From the NCBI GenBank assembly GCA_029168955.1, contig JAPDOI010000039.1:992001-1056000 (forward strand): a stretch of 64,000 nt of DNA. Direction: 5' to 3'. The first letter of the stretch is position 1. Every line of letters starts with the position of its first letter. Made by a program: the position numbers and the translations under genes. Of the stretch, positions 11,216 through 21,800 are shown in pieces. A model generated the notes under the pieces. That model ran no database searches. It was not told the origin of the DNA and saw nothing but the letters and a program-made list of their open reading frames with translations. The stretch is from Aplectana chamaeleonis. Taxonomy: Eukaryota; Nematoda; Chromadorea; Rhabditida; Cosmocercidae.

Positions 11216-11960
11216 TTTATACGGCATATAGTCCAGTCCTACTGGATCTCCGAACACTTTCTGCGGTGTGCTGCGCATTCCATCCAGGGTCTCGTACACG
11301 TTCTACTTTCCTTTCCTGCGCCCTTCTACTGGGTTCTCGCACACTTTCTGCGGCGTTTGCGCACTCCTGAGTCACACAGTGCGACGTCCCTAAAAGTACT
11401 TCCATGGTCCCGTCGTATTGATTGAAGCGTTACCCAGGCTCAGGGAAAGAACTATTCTGGGCGGAAGCCTAACAATAACCGTGGTTATTTTTATGAGTTC
11501 ATTTTTACGATTGAGTAAACTTCGGATGGCTTATAATAACATGTTTACATATTTTTGTCTGTCTTGACCCTCAATTTTAAAGTTTCCCGAAAATTGAGCT
11601 GCCAACTTCAAAAATTGACTGGAGCTAGGGGCAATCATAACCAGCTTCCTGGCTAAAAATGAGCTTCCTAGCTCAACGATAAGTGTTCCAACAAGATCGC
11701 GTAGGCCAACTGAAAAAAGAAAAGGAGGAGAACACTTCATTCGACCAAAATCACGTGGTTTTGACAATTTTTCTGGAATCTCAGGTAACCATTCCGGACC
11801 ATTTCGCGGTTGTACATATATTCAACTCTTTAAGCTCTAACCTATGCAGAAAAAAACGGTTTTTCTACGATTCTTCTGAACCTCGGTTCTAGAATCACGT
11901 CGTTGCGCGATAGCGATTCAACGCGAAATCTATGTGCGCTTCGCGCACACCCCAATTCAC
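11216..11960. repeat. conserved right flank of minisatellite element
   Basis: About 700 bp following the array match, in order and with clear identity, the sequence after the 61.4-62.3 kb array. Shared blocks include AAAGTACTTCYAWGGTC, ATTAGTTCATTTTTA-like, AACATGTTTAC, AATGAGCTTCCTAGCTCAA and GCGCTTCGCGC. Array plus flank therefore move as one unit. No frame is conserved. Confidence 0.8.
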
Positions 11961-12096
11961 GTGGTTTATCGCGGATATGTGGAGGGAGGGTACGAAGACA
12001 GACGAACCAGGATCAGGGCGCACAAAGGTGGGGTACACCATGGGAATTTAATTTTGACACAAACTTTAGCAGCATCTGTCTGGAAATAAAACTTAC
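11961..12096. other. sequence downstream of candidate exon
   Basis: Contains a consensus splice donor on the minus strand (GTAAGTTTTA at 12,096-12,087) belonging to the candidate exon above it. Otherwise nothing is recognisable. Confidence 0.3.
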
Positions 12097-12315
12097 CAAT
12101 CGGTTGCAACAAGGACGCATCTGAAGAGAATCGGACAGGAACAAGTTGTATCGCATTCTGGAAAGCAAAATTTTCTAGACTACTCTGCTGAATGAAGCCT
12201 TCTTGTACAGTCAGTGCGATAAAGGTAAAAGCTGACCCTGCTGAATACATCGAGGGACACGAGTACAACCAACACAGTTGGGTGGTTCCACCATTACACA
12301 CGTACGACCTTGGAT
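12097..12315 (-). CDS. candidate host exon, unknown protein
   Basis: A minus-strand open run of about 70 codons ends at a near-perfect nematode donor (CCGATTG then GTAAGTTTTA). The peptide includes CNGGTTQLCWLYSC and YSAGSAFTFIALTVQEGF, with Cys spacing and hydrophobic alternation like an extracellular domain. I do not recognise the family. A stop lies just upstream in frame, and the only nearby acceptor candidate (CCAAG) is weak, so the 5' border is uncertain. It could equally be chance or a decayed exon. Confidence 0.3.
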
Positions 12316-12630
12316 GCAGAGGATGTTAGCGCAAGACAGTGGAGGAATGATGATAGCTAGAAAACGAAGTTTTACATCCCTAACAATCATCGACAGAACT
12401 TATGTAGCACGCCTCCGATTAAATTTCTATGAAGTCCTACCTATTCTGTTCATAATATTAATGCGATCGCATCTTACAAGCAAATGACCAGATCCGTTTG
12501 CCAGAACTGCCCATACATTCATGTTTTTCTGCTAGAATACCTTCAGTATAGTCGTGAGAACACCCTACTATTTGCCCGAGTAGTAGTGGGGAAAAAAGTT
12601 ATAAGAAATTTCTTGAAATGAGGTCGGAAC
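12316..12630. other. no recognisable feature
   Basis: Nothing beyond short frames. Confidence 0.3.
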
Positions 12631-12725
12631 CAGGGATGTGCGGCAAACGATTTTGAGATTTCGGCAGACGGCAATCAGCGAAAATAATCCCAAAACCGGC
12701 CGGCAAACGGCAAAAAACCTCATCC
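12631..12725. repeat. AGGGATGTGCGGC dispersed repeat fragment
   Basis: Starts ACCAGGGATGTGCGGC and continues with GCAAACGGCAAA-like phrases. The same start occurs at 23,855 and, in complement, at 18,566. This looks like the end of a small non-autonomous transposon. Confidence 0.6.
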
Positions 12726-13002
12726 CTTAGATGGCCCCAAAAGTGATTCACATGTGCCGCTCTACTTTTTTTTTCTTTTTTTTTCAATACTTATGTCAGC
12801 ATTCTAATAATTCCAATTCAAGGGAAAAGTCTCAATTCAAGGCATCAAACGAACAAAAAAAGGCATCGCTGTGTCTCCGCGAGGAGGCCGCTTCGGCTCC
12901 CACAGGCACCGAAGCGGCACTATCGCGGATTCGCAGCGGCAATATCGTGGCGGCTCCGCGATTGGTGGCTGCGCTCTAACAAAAATAGGACCGAGCGCTA
13001 GT

Positions 13003-13447
13003 AACTCATATGAAATGAGTTATGATAAAACTTGGTGGGGCCCACGAACAAAAATACACACCTGCTACTCTTACGTCCTCTGTCCGAGAGGGTATCCCCG
13101 TTGTTGCGACAAAGGAGATATGGGATGTGCCTCAAACTTGAGTACCTAATTGAACTGTCGAAAACCTCGTTTTACCACACAAGACAGTGTATCCTAGTCG
13201 GCGCGGGTCCGCTGATGCATTCTCGCGGGGCCGGTGCTGTTCTAACACAGAACTGCCGCGGTACTGCCGCGGCAATGTCGCGGCGTTGTCGACCCTCAAG
13301 ACGCTGCAGCAGAATCTTCACGGCACAGTAATCATCACGGAGCCGCTGTGGTGCTACCGTGGAGGTATCGCGGCGCAGTCGAGGGTCGAGGTACTTTTTT
13401 GGCACTGCCGCGGCAAACTTTATCAGAGTTCCTACTCACGTGAGTCG
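13003..13447. mobile_element. GC-rich TIR element
   Basis: The left sequence AACTCATATGAAATGAGTTA at about 13,004 is partly mirrored at about 13,417-13,447. The interior has repeated CCGCGGCA, CACAACGCCG-like palindromic phrases, and GC content far above its surroundings. The preceding 12,860-13,000 has similar CGCGG phrases. Borders are uncertain. Confidence 0.45.
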
Positions 13448-13745
13448 CACAAATGCTTCCTCCTTCTTTTATTCACAATATTTCCTGTCAAAACCCTGGA
13501 ACAGAAACTAAAGCATTACTTTGGAACTTTGACTTTGACCACCACCAGCAGCGAGCGGCCGCTTTCTCATCGAAGCAGCCTCATGACATGTTATATTTCT
13601 CCAACGCCCATCGCTCCGCTGCTGGTGACAATCGAAAGTGAGAGCCCACTAGATCTGCTCCAGAGTTTGTGTGTGCGGAAAACTCGGAACCAGAATCCAT
13701 CGTGAATTCTTCATTTACGCGCCCACACATTTTATCTAAATATTT
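13448..13745. other. no recognisable feature
   Basis: Sequence upstream of the LINE, without identifiable elements. Confidence 0.3.
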
Positions 13746-13939
13746 ATCAGGCCTTCCTTAACTGAGGAGGAGAGAGATCGGGCGCGTGCAGTAAGGTTGG
13801 CGCAGAACAACGTGTCAAATCTGAGTTTACCCGTTCAGCAATCTGGTAGCATCCCGCAGCAGTCGAGTAGTTGTATATCTGCTAATCTTGTTGTGAATTC
13901 TAATTTTGTCACTCCTAGGACAACTGTTCAGTTAAACCA

Positions 13940-14715
13940 GTAAATGATCGTTGGCGCCAGGGTAATCATCCAATATGTCTTTTGGCTAATGTTAGGTCGG
14001 TGGTTAAAAACAGCAGCGCGTTTTCTTATTTGCTCTCCAGAATCTCTTTACGTAATTCCTAGGTGTGAACGTTCTCGCAGGAGAGGTGGAGGTGTGGCTT
14101 TTATCATGAAAAGGTTCCTGTCCCCTTCTGCAATTTTCCAGGAGTCAGTTGTGGGCTCATATGAGGTTGTTTATGACGATTTACTGGCGGAAAATATAGC
14201 TCGCCTTATAGGAGTATATAGAGCACCATCTTCCACAATACTAATGACTGAACAGCTGAGTAGGGTTGTCAGTGATCTTATTTGTTGCGACCATCCGAAT
14301 ATAGTGGCTGGTGACTTCAACCGATTGGACTGCAACACCGTTTGCGTGCAACTCCGCGTCCTCACAATTATTCCTTGAGCTTTCTAGATCTCACTCTCTT
14401 GAGCAGTATGTCAAGTTACCCACGCTAGGTAGTAACACTTTGGATCTAATTTTCTCAGACGCTGGTGGTTTGGTCTCCAATAATAATGTGAGATCGCCGA
14501 TTGGCACCAGTGATCACTCGTCGATTGTCTTTGATGTGCAGCTAGCTGCGAGGAAGACTGGAGTAGTTAAAAAGAGGGATTTTAAGATAGCTGGTTATGA
14601 GAGAATTCGTGCTTTCTTGCTGGACATAGACTGGTACGAGTCCTTCTCATTAGTTCAATCTGTTGATGATACGTATGAAATGTTTATGACAATTCTTCAT
14701 GAGTCTATTAGCAGC
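13940..14715 (+). pseudogene. LINE AP-endonuclease domain
   Basis: Frame one gives CLLANVRSVVKNSSAFSYLL, the N-terminal block of CR1-like endonucleases. After a frameshift and apparent loss of the catalytic Glu block, the next frame gives RRGGGVAFIMK, RLIGVYRAPSS and NIVAGDFN. A second shift leads to SNTLDLIFSDAGG and GTSDHSSIVFDVQL, with the catalytic SDH retained. Three frame segments are needed to read the whole domain. Confidence 0.88.
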
Positions 14716-14864
14716 TAACGTCGGCATGGATCGTGAAGAGACTTCGCGTTCACTGTTGAAGGTTGGCGCAAAGTCGGTGCCATATGCTATAGCATAGGTG
14801 CGCCGAGTTTGCGCTAACCTTCAACAGTGAACGCAAAGTCTCTTCCCGACCCACGCCGATGTTA
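14716..14864. mobile_element. 149 bp palindromic MITE (copy 1)
   Basis: Ends TAACGTCGGCATGGATC and, in complement, at the right. Almost the entire element folds on itself, with a GCTATAGCATA tip. It sits inside the LINE between endonuclease and RT linker. A second copy of exactly the same length lies at 50,671-50,819. TA at both ends may be the target duplication. Confidence 0.9.
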
Positions 14865-15470
14865 TGTATGTGCCCATTGTCACGGTTCCCACACAAAAAG
14901 GAAATCTACCACAGTACAAATCATACGGCTCGAAGAAGAAAGGTCGTGTGCATGGGAGAGGGCAAACGGGGGTGGAAACTTGCAGGACTGGGGAAAATTT
15001 CATAAAATTGACAGTGATTTTCAGAAAAAGCTCAGAAAATATAATAACTCTATAGAGAGGAAAGTTATTGATTCGAATGATAGGAATGCATTCTATAAAT
15101 TGCTGAATTCTAGGTTGATTGAAAGACTCAAACTCATTACTTTAGAACGTGATGACGGAACCATAGCTGTTTCTGACTCAGATAAAGCTGAAATACTTGC
15201 TGATACTTTTGAAAAATCTTTTTCACCAGTCATAAACGGCTCGATGGACATTGATACGCGAGTTGTTTTCCCGGAAATGGGAGACTCGGTCTGGTTTTAT
15301 GCAGATGTTATTTTCTCTCTACTTATGCGGTCGCCAGTGTCTCACTCTATCACTCCGGACGAAATACCTCTCCCTCTTATCAAGAAAGTGGCTGATATTA
15401 TTGCTAACCCCTTGGAATATATTTTTAACTTGAGTTTCATGCGGGCTGGAATTCCTTCCAGGTAGAAAAC
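14865..15470 (+). pseudogene. LINE linker and RT N-terminal region
   Basis: Reads YVPIVTVPTQKGNLPQY in one frame, then NDRNAFYKLLNSRL, LADTFEKSFSPV, ITPDEIPLPLIKKVADI and PLEYIFNLSF in another, typical of the region between endonuclease and RT in CR1-like LINEs. It ends in a stop after AGIPSR at 15,463-15,465, where active copies continue into WKTSFVIPIPKK. The change from Trp to a stop codon is one of the inactivating lesions. Confidence 0.85.
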
Positions 15471-16054
15471 GTCATTTGTCATCCCCATACCCAAGAAACC
15501 GCCATTTTCTCGCCCCGGCAACTACATGCCTATAAGCATTACTTCACTTTTTGCTAGAACCTTTGAAAAAAAATACTCAAGAAAGGACTAGTTGCTCATC
15601 TTGATGAGCATGCGATAATTACTCCGTTCCAACATGGTTTTCAAAAAGGTAGATCTACTACAACTGCAATGCTTCAAGCCGTTAATGACTGGACCGAATT
15701 TCTTGACGGTGGATCCTCAGTTCATGTGATATATCTCGACTTTTCCAAGGCAATCATGATAAACTACTCTACAAGCTGAAGTCTGCCGGTATTCACGCTC
15801 GCATCGTTCAATGGCTAAAAGAGTTTTTGTCATGCAGAACGTTTAGGGTGCGAATTAATGACGCTTACTCTGCGCCGAGAGTCGCAACAAGTGGTGTTCC
15901 ACAAGGAGGCGTGTTTTCTCCCATTTTTTTCAACATTTTCACTTACGAGCTTCCGTCAATAATTGTTTCCGCTGGTGTTCAATGCTCCGCGTTTGCCGAT
16001 GACTTCAAAATTTACCACCCAATAACTAGCGTTGAGGATTGCGCTCCCCTACAG
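15466..16054 (+). pseudogene. LINE reverse transcriptase core
   Basis: Blocks in order: KTSFVIPIPKK, the NYMPISITSL block, FQHGFQKGRSTTTAMLQ, VIYLDFSKA (motif A aspartate present), then loss of the following FDKVNH-like residues by a small deletion, then RTFRVRINDAYS, SGVPQGGVFSPIFFNIFTYE and CSAFADDFKIYHPIT (active-site DD present). At SVEDCAPLQ the reading is cut by the Harbinger-like insertion. At least three frame changes. Confidence 0.9.
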
Positions 16055-17137
16055 GGGCCTGATGCATCAAAGCACACGGCGGGGCAAGGACAGGGGCAGG
16101 GTCTGGCTACCCCAGCGAAGGTGCCCCGAGAGTCTGTGCCCTACCCCGTATGCACATGCGCTTGATGGCGTCGGGGCAGCTAACCCCAGCGGATTGCACG
16201 CAATGACGTACGGTGCGCACCATTTTACGGCTGAAACCTGTGATCGATCAGCCGAAACAGCTGAGAATTTTTACCCCGTCTGCTCTGAGCCTTCTGCTTT
16301 TTACTTCCTTTTGTTTTTGGTGCGGTTGAACATCTTGGATTCACTTTTTTCATAATGTAGCATGCTAATAAAACATAAATATACGAACGAAATTTTTTTC
16401 GTTCGTTTTCGTTCGTTCGAAAATTCGTCGAATGAAAATTTTTCAATTTTCGTTCGTTCGACATTTTTTGGAAATTGTAGAACTATAATAAATATGTTTT
16501 AATTTCATTCACAGTTTTGAAATTTCATTTTATTTTCGAGTTCGCTCGTTATTTGGGCTTCACAGCGTATGCAAAACTGCAAATCCTGCGAACTTCGTGT
16601 GAGTATCAACTTTTGAAAAAATCATGTAATTTATTTAGAAAACCATGAGTGGTAGTCTGGCTCTAAATCCCATTTCGCCCACCGTTTTTCCTACTTCAAG
16701 GCAGGGTTCGCGATAAAAATGGTTGTTGTGCTATCCTTATGAGAAGGTAGATCTGGCCATCAAGAATGTGAAATGTGAAAATAAGAGAAAAAAGTTGTAG
16801 AAAACACGCTCAGGAACAAGTTATTGCTTGGTGTCCGCCCTTCCCCAATCATGTGAAAATTTCAGGCAAAAAATGTTTACGAGAAGCTAAATAAAATATT
16901 ATGTCGAGGAAAGTGACAGCAAGTCTTAAAAATGTTGGTTACTACATCATCGTATCATATTTTTGCAACGTTTCATCACTCTTGCCCCAGCCGGGGCAGC
17001 CGCTGCCCCAGCTTCCGAGCTGGGGCAGGTGGGGGCACTGCCCTTGCCCTTGCCCCAGCGGCTTAGCATACTGATTTCGCTGCCCTGCGTGCCACGCGCC
17101 TGCCCAAACCCCAGATTCGCGTTGATGCATCCGGCCC
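16055..17137. mobile_element. Harbinger-like TIR element (long copy), CAG target
   Basis: Begins GGGCCTGATGCATCAA and ends with the complement of GGGCCGGATGCATCAA. It is flanked by CAG on both sides (16,052-16,054 and 17,138-17,140). It splits a LINE codon run: APLQ before and KAIDVANEWSVTW after. Three-bp CWG targets and GGGCC termini fit the PIF/Harbinger superfamily. Subterminal regions are rich in CTGGGGCAGG phrases; the centre is AT-rich. It has no transposase frame, so it is non-autonomous. Shorter relatives are at 18,196-18,441 and 49,436-49,675. Confidence 0.9.
16696..16750. repeat. possible end of a TTAA-family element
   Basis: AAGGCAGGGTTCGCGATAAA resembles the 5' end of the TTAA family, but no matching right end is seen. 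It lies inside the Harbinger-like element. Confidence 0.4.
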
Positions 17138-17915
17138 CAGAAGGCAATCGATGTAGCCAATGAGTGGTCCGTGACATGGTCTCTTCCCCTTTCTGGTGAA
17201 AAAAACCTGTGTTGTGCATCTAGGTTCTCGTAATAATAGGTTTCCCTACCTCATCCAGCAGTCGCGCATCAAAGTGTTCGAGGAGCAAAAAGATCTCGGA
17301 TTCCTAATCAACAGTGACCTCACTTTTGACAAACACTGTGATGAACTCGTAAGGCAACGCGGATGATGTACAAAATGTTCAGGGTGCTGACAACTAGAAA
17401 CTCCACATTTGTGCTTCGGGCTTACAAAAATTATATACGACCAATTTTGGAATATATAGTATTTTGCCTTGTAAGGACAGTATACTCCAGTATACTGTCC
17501 TTACAAGGCAAAATCAATTAAGGTGCTTAATAAGGTTCAGAATAGTTTTACTCGCAAGCTTACGACAAGGGTTCTCGGATTTCTTTATGATATAATACCA
17601 TCAGCTCCTGAGAAGAACGCTAACCTTTCCTTGGATACTCTTCGCTGTCGAAGGAGGAGGTTCGATCTTATACTTTTTCATAAAATCCTCACTGGTGCAT
17701 GTTGTCCTCACCTTCGGCAATTCTGTACGTTGAGAACGTCTTTTTTTAGAGGAGGGGAAACAAAATGCATTCTATCTCGCGCCATGCACAATCGCAGATT
17801 TCACTATTTTACCCTGAGGGCGGGGCGAGATTACTTCGACTCATTCAAAAGATCTGTGCCGCCGAACGATATTGGAGCCTTCAAAAAATGGTTGGGTATT
17901 AATCTGGATCCATGA
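17138..17915 (+). pseudogene. LINE reverse transcriptase thumb and C-terminus
   Basis: After the insertion the LINE resumes with KAIDVANEWSVTWSLPLSG, CVVHLGSRNNRFPY and QKDLGFLINSDLTFDKHCDE. After a frameshift near 17,360 it continues with MYKMFRVLTTRNSTFVLRAY and YIRPILEY. It then carries a hairpin at 17,459-17,512 that disturbs the frame, and ends with the 130-codon run LNKVQNSFTRKL to LGINLDP and stop at 17,915. The C-terminus appears complete. Confidence 0.88.
17459..17512. repeat. near-perfect hairpin inside LINE
   Basis: ATTTTGCCTTGTAAGGACAG is followed within a few bases by its exact complement. The right arm fits the LINE reading (YKAKSIKVLNKV), so the left arm looks like a local inverted copy of it. 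Confidence 0.85.
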
Positions 17916-18115
17916 ACAATATTGATGTTTTGTTTTATGTTGTTCACTGGTAACGTATGATTTGATTTCTTTCTCTTTTTTTGTCTTGAATTTATTACCA
18001 GACAAATTTGCTTGTGTAATAAATATAATAAAAAATATACACATGCACGCTTGCTTAAAAGAATTTATATAGTGGGATTGTGAACAGATTTTTATCCCTG
18101 AACTTCAAAAATGGC

Positions 18116-18566
18116 CAGGCGATGGAGCGGAAAACAGATAATCCAAAACCCCCAGATAAAGGTTGAGCGAACAACGAACAATCGGCTCACCCCTGGGGCT
18201 GAATGCATCATTGGACCGGGCTGGGGCAGGGGCAGGGCAGTCTGCGCCCTTGAAGAACTTTGTAAATCACTAAATCAATCGTGCCCCAGCTGCCCCAGCT
18301 CGGGGAATGGGGCAGTAAGCGCAGCGAAAAACACAGCTGGGGTATGATTGATTAGATGATCTACTGCCCTCACACTGCGATCTTCAATGATGCCGACCGC
18401 CCTGCCCCTACCCCAAGCCGGCGCGTTGATGCATCCGGCCCCTGGTGCCTACATGGCCGCGAGCACTTAGACGGCGTTTGCCTCCAAAATTTTGACGTTT
18501 TGCCGGAAAAATAACAAAAATTTTGGCAAACGACAAACGGCGAACGGCGATTTCCGCACATCCCTG
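18116..18566. mobile_element. AGGGATGTGCGG-family element carrying an insertion
   Basis: On the minus strand it begins CCAGGGATGTGCGG and shares long stretches with 23,855-24,030, including GTTATTTTTCCGGCAAAAC and GCTCGCGGCCATGTAGGCAC. It contains the short Harbinger-like element at 18,196-18,441. Outer borders are approximate. Confidence 0.7.
18196..18441. mobile_element. Harbinger-like short MITE, CTG target
   Basis: 246 bp, starts GGGCTGAATGCATCA and ends with the complement of GGGCCGGATGCATCAA. It is flanked by CTG at 18,193-18,195 and 18,442-18,444. The orthologous flanks are joined without the insertion at about 23,966-23,985, with one copy of the triplet. Interior G-rich phrases (CTGGGGCAGGGGCAGGGCAG) match the subterminal parts of the 16.05 kb copy. 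Confidence 0.93.
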
Positions 18567-18613
18567 GCGAGAAATTAGCGAGTGCCATATCATCTATCAT
18601 TTCAAAAACACCA

Positions 18614-18693
18614 CCAAGCCGGATCAGCCGAATGGTTCAAGGCGACGACCTACCATCTCACGAGGCTCACGGGCTCGATCCCCTCTGCTGGTG
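18614..18693 (+). other. tRNA-like sequence (SINE head or tRNA pseudogene)
   Basis: GCCGAATGGTTCAAGGC resembles the D-arm/A-box of class II (Ser/Leu) tRNAs, and ACGGGCTCGATCCCC resembles the T-arm/B-box. The ends CACCA and TGGTG could pair as part of an acceptor stem, but inner pairs mismatch and the anticodon arm is irregular. It is not a functional tRNA in my reading. A tRNA-derived SINE head is the alternative. Confidence 0.45.
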
Positions 18694-18699
18694 AAATTT

Positions 18700-19284
18700 T
18701 TGCAACAAGGTTCTCCGAGTTCAACAACTGTACGCGACATTTTGACTATAGTTTATCGACACCAGCCCTCATAGGGAAGAAGAACAAGCATACAGAAATC
18801 AGAACACGGAAACGAATTTTCTAATAGAAAATCATCCCGTATGAGTGGCTGTGGCTTGAGTCGTGTGGGCCAACTTACTACGAAACGCGTTTTATTCTGT
18901 GGCGTCTTGAACCTCTTGCTTTGTGTCTTATGTGATTACACCTATTTTTCCATGATTGTCGATTTCATGGCAGAGTACGTCGATGACCATCCCGGTCAAC
19001 TCGACAGCCCGATCGCAACGCTTTTCTTCGTTGGAATCGGCAAGTGCAAGGAAGTTGAATGTTGCAATTACGTTAGTTTTATGTTTCGCTGCTTTTGTAA
19101 TAGGAAATTCTGTTCCGCCCACTTCCTCAAAAATTGCCGTTGGTGTTAATTTTTCTTGCCGTGTACTCCATTTGAAGTGATTGCTGGCTTACCATCACCA
19201 TCAGAAGAATCGTCAATAAACTTCTTTATGAATACCCCACTGCGTCTCAAAAAACCTGGCAATTTTTTTGCACCAAAGGGGATT
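18700..19284. other. no recognisable feature
   Basis: A 102-codon plus frame (18,841-19,149) and overlapping frames on the other strand exist, with hydrophobic segments but no recognisable domain. I cannot support a gene. Confidence 0.25.
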
Positions 19285-19800
19285 GTACAGTTTACCGCAA
19301 TGTTAAAAGGACATGGTGCGGTTGCGGTCACACACTAAAACTACGGTGGGTAACCTGGCTCTTTGCCAGATTTCATTATCGATCGTCAGCACAGTTGATT
19401 TTCTGGGTGAGTTATGGCTTTTCTTTTACTCTTCTAGTTTGTTTCGGCATTATTTTGTTTCTGACTGTTTAAGTATTGTGAATAGGGGCTATTCTCAGTG
19501 CGTGAGGGAAATTAGCCGTTTGTTCGTGCTTCGGAGTGTCTTTTTTTCGAATTTCTGTTTTGAAATCGAAAAAACGTCAAATTCCGCTCGGATACTAAGA
19601 AAAGCCCCTTTTCGTACTTTTGTAAGAGTCAGAAACAAGAGTAATGCAGAAGCAAACAAGAAAAAAATTGTAACTCACTCAGGAAATCAGCTGTGCTGTC
19701 GATCAATAATGAAATCTGTCTAAGAGTCAGGTTTTCCACCGTAGTTTTAGTGTGTGGCCGCAACCGCGCCATTTCCTTTTAACATTGCGGTAAACTGTAC
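19285..19800. mobile_element. MITE with ~80 bp TIRs
   Basis: Left end GTACAGTTTACCGCAATG, running through CACACACTAAAACTACGGTG, mirrored at the right end (19,725-19,800). The interior is AT-rich. The 136-codon frame across it (19,313-19,723) begins inside the left TIR and is probably chance. Confidence 0.85.
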
Positions 19801-19839
19801 CACATGATTCTCTGGATGGAAGTCTATGAGCTATGGTAG

Positions 19840-20396
19840 TTAAAGGCAGTGGTCGCGATCAAATATGTTTGTCGTCTTTTTCCCTCTAAACCCTTTTCTG
19901 GGTCTCGAGTAGTAGGATCTATAAGGAAAAATCGCGAAAAAACCGCTGTTTTGGGCCAAATTTAAAGCCTGAACTTTCTTGTCTTTTGATGGTGGACGAG
20001 CCCACTCAACATCATCGGCACCGATGACCTCTTATATCAAGAACATCAGCTGCCTTGAAAATGAATTTCAATCAATGAACCTTCGGATTTATGTACACAT
20101 CTAATCAAAAACATTGACTGAAGTGCTTTCTTTCATTGCTCAACTGTTTTTATTAGGTAAATTAGCATTTATTTCTTCCTCTGAATGTTGATGATTTTTG
20201 ACTGCTCGGCATGAGACGGCGATCTTTTTCGTCATCGCTGTGCACGTGTGCACGAACTGGCATTTTTGGGCCTTAGAATCTCTATTTCTAGCTCTTTTTC
20301 AACCTCGCTACCTTCATAGTTTTTCAGCTGTGTTTGATCTAAGCTGATTTTTGTAATTTTTTCGATAACGTTTTTCATCGTGACCACTGCCTTTAA
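19840..20396. mobile_element. TTAA-bounded TIR element, divergent subfamily
   Basis: Starts TTAAAGGCAGTGGTCGCGAT and ends with the complement of TTAAAGGCAGTGGTCACGAT. 557 bp. The ends match the TTAA family but the interior is different from the 10.04 kb type, so it is a separate subfamily. Confidence 0.85.
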
Positions 20397-21607
20397 GTTA
20401 TATTAACCTACCGTAATCACCTAAAAATCGCTAAACGGATCTCATATTCGTCTTCAGTACATCAGGACATCAGAAAACCCATCAGGCGGAGCTTGGGGAA
20501 ATTTTTTTCTGACCTCTGGAGCACCATGGGGGGTAACCCGATCCTATTTTTGGGGGGTGCAGAGGTCAAGGCAAAAATTTCGGCCCAAACTTCGCCCAGG
20601 GGTAATTTGGGGCGTACAACACAAATCTGAGTTCGGTTTGTTGTTTTTCTCAAAATTGTGACAGGTTACGGTAACTCGATGGTAATAATGAGGTGGGTGG
20701 TGATGCTATGTGGCCAGATGAGTCCAAGTTCTCTATTCTCAGGTTTTTTTGTGGCACGTCAACACTGACGCATAAATAAACGATAAAAAATAATTCTAAG
20801 GGCTCTTCACCTTTTGGTTCATAACTTTTTTCTTCACTACTGCATAGGGGTTTTTGTAGATAGGGATTTTTGAGATTACTCGGGATTTAGTCTATCAGAA
20901 AAACAAGGCTTTATGGGTAGTTCTGGCGACCAGGTCTGGTCATTCCCTTGTTAGCTCAATCTCTCTGGCTGCGATTGTTCAGGGATATGGATGGCTCCAA
21001 AGAAATCGGTTCTGCCGGCCGTTATGATTTTCTTTTCATGGATTGAAAACTATTCCGAACGAACTCACGTAAAGAATTATTACCACTTTCTGAAACGACG
21101 ACGCTGAAGACGGCACAAGCAAGAAGGAACTGAAACAGAATCATAGTGTGTTCACGACTTCCTCATTGAATTGTTCGGAAGAGTTGCACTACAAATGCAA
21201 TACTGTCCACCCCCACAGGAGTTGGAATTGTATTTTGCTTTTCTCTTCTTTTTTTCTTTTAACTTTTTTATACGAAACTTCCATGACTCACGTTGCCACC
21301 TCTGCTTTGTCACCGTCGCTTATCATCGCTCCTCCCACGCATGCTCAGAAATCATGTGAATTTCATTTTCACACAGAATGTATACCCCTTGTCACCCCAT
21401 CTGCGTCACCACCAGTGTGACCTTACATATAAATTGTCTATTCACGAAGCACATCAATTATCGGATGTGTCGGAGACATCAGCATCGAATCCACCGTGAT
21501 GGAAAACACGCAAAACTTCAAAAACCTGCAGTTTGGCAACGTATGTGTTCGATGCCTAGAGTAGAGACCAAAGAAGCCACCAGGTGAAAAAGCTTGATAA
21601 AGCCTCT
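20397..21607. other. no recognisable gene
   Basis: Short frames only. At 20,505-20,660 phrases such as GTTACGGTAA resemble sequence at 50.2-50.4 kb, suggesting an old shared repeat. Confidence 0.3.
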
Positions 21608-21800
21608 GCTTAAAGGCAGTGTTGGCAATGAAAAACCCTTTTTCCGCAGATACATGACCTTCAACTTTCTCGAGAAGTTCGTAAAAAAACACGGAAAACC
21701 GAAAGGGAGTTGGTGGTAATCACGCCATGCAGTCGGCCCAGAAAGGCAATCTTTAGTTTTGAATCATGTGTGTGGTGCGCCGCATTATGTATTCCTCTTC
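21608..21800. repeat. TTAA-family left end, truncated
   Basis: CTTAAAGGCAGTGTTGGCAATG matches the family start over about 15 bases, but no matching right end is present before the next element. Confidence 0.45.

Larger units (their letters stand above)
13746..18040 (+). mobile_element. CR1/Jockey-like LINE with two nested insertions
   Basis: Plus-strand order is a Gln/Ser-rich upstream frame (13,746-13,930), AP-endonuclease (13,940-14,550), RT linker (14,865-15,470), RT core (15,475-16,053) and C-terminal region (17,139-17,915), then an A/T-rich 3' end with ATAAATATAATAAAA near 18,035. Removal of the insertions at 14,716-14,864 and 16,055-17,137 leaves the LINE collinear. Several frameshifts, in-frame stops and small deletions make it inactive. 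The FADD RT box and SGVPQGG block distinguish it from the RTE type at 0.4 kb. Confidence 0.9.

Noticed and set aside
18614..18693. Functional tRNA gene
   Set aside because: A- and B-box-like parts are present, but the acceptor stem is mispaired and the anticodon arm irregular.
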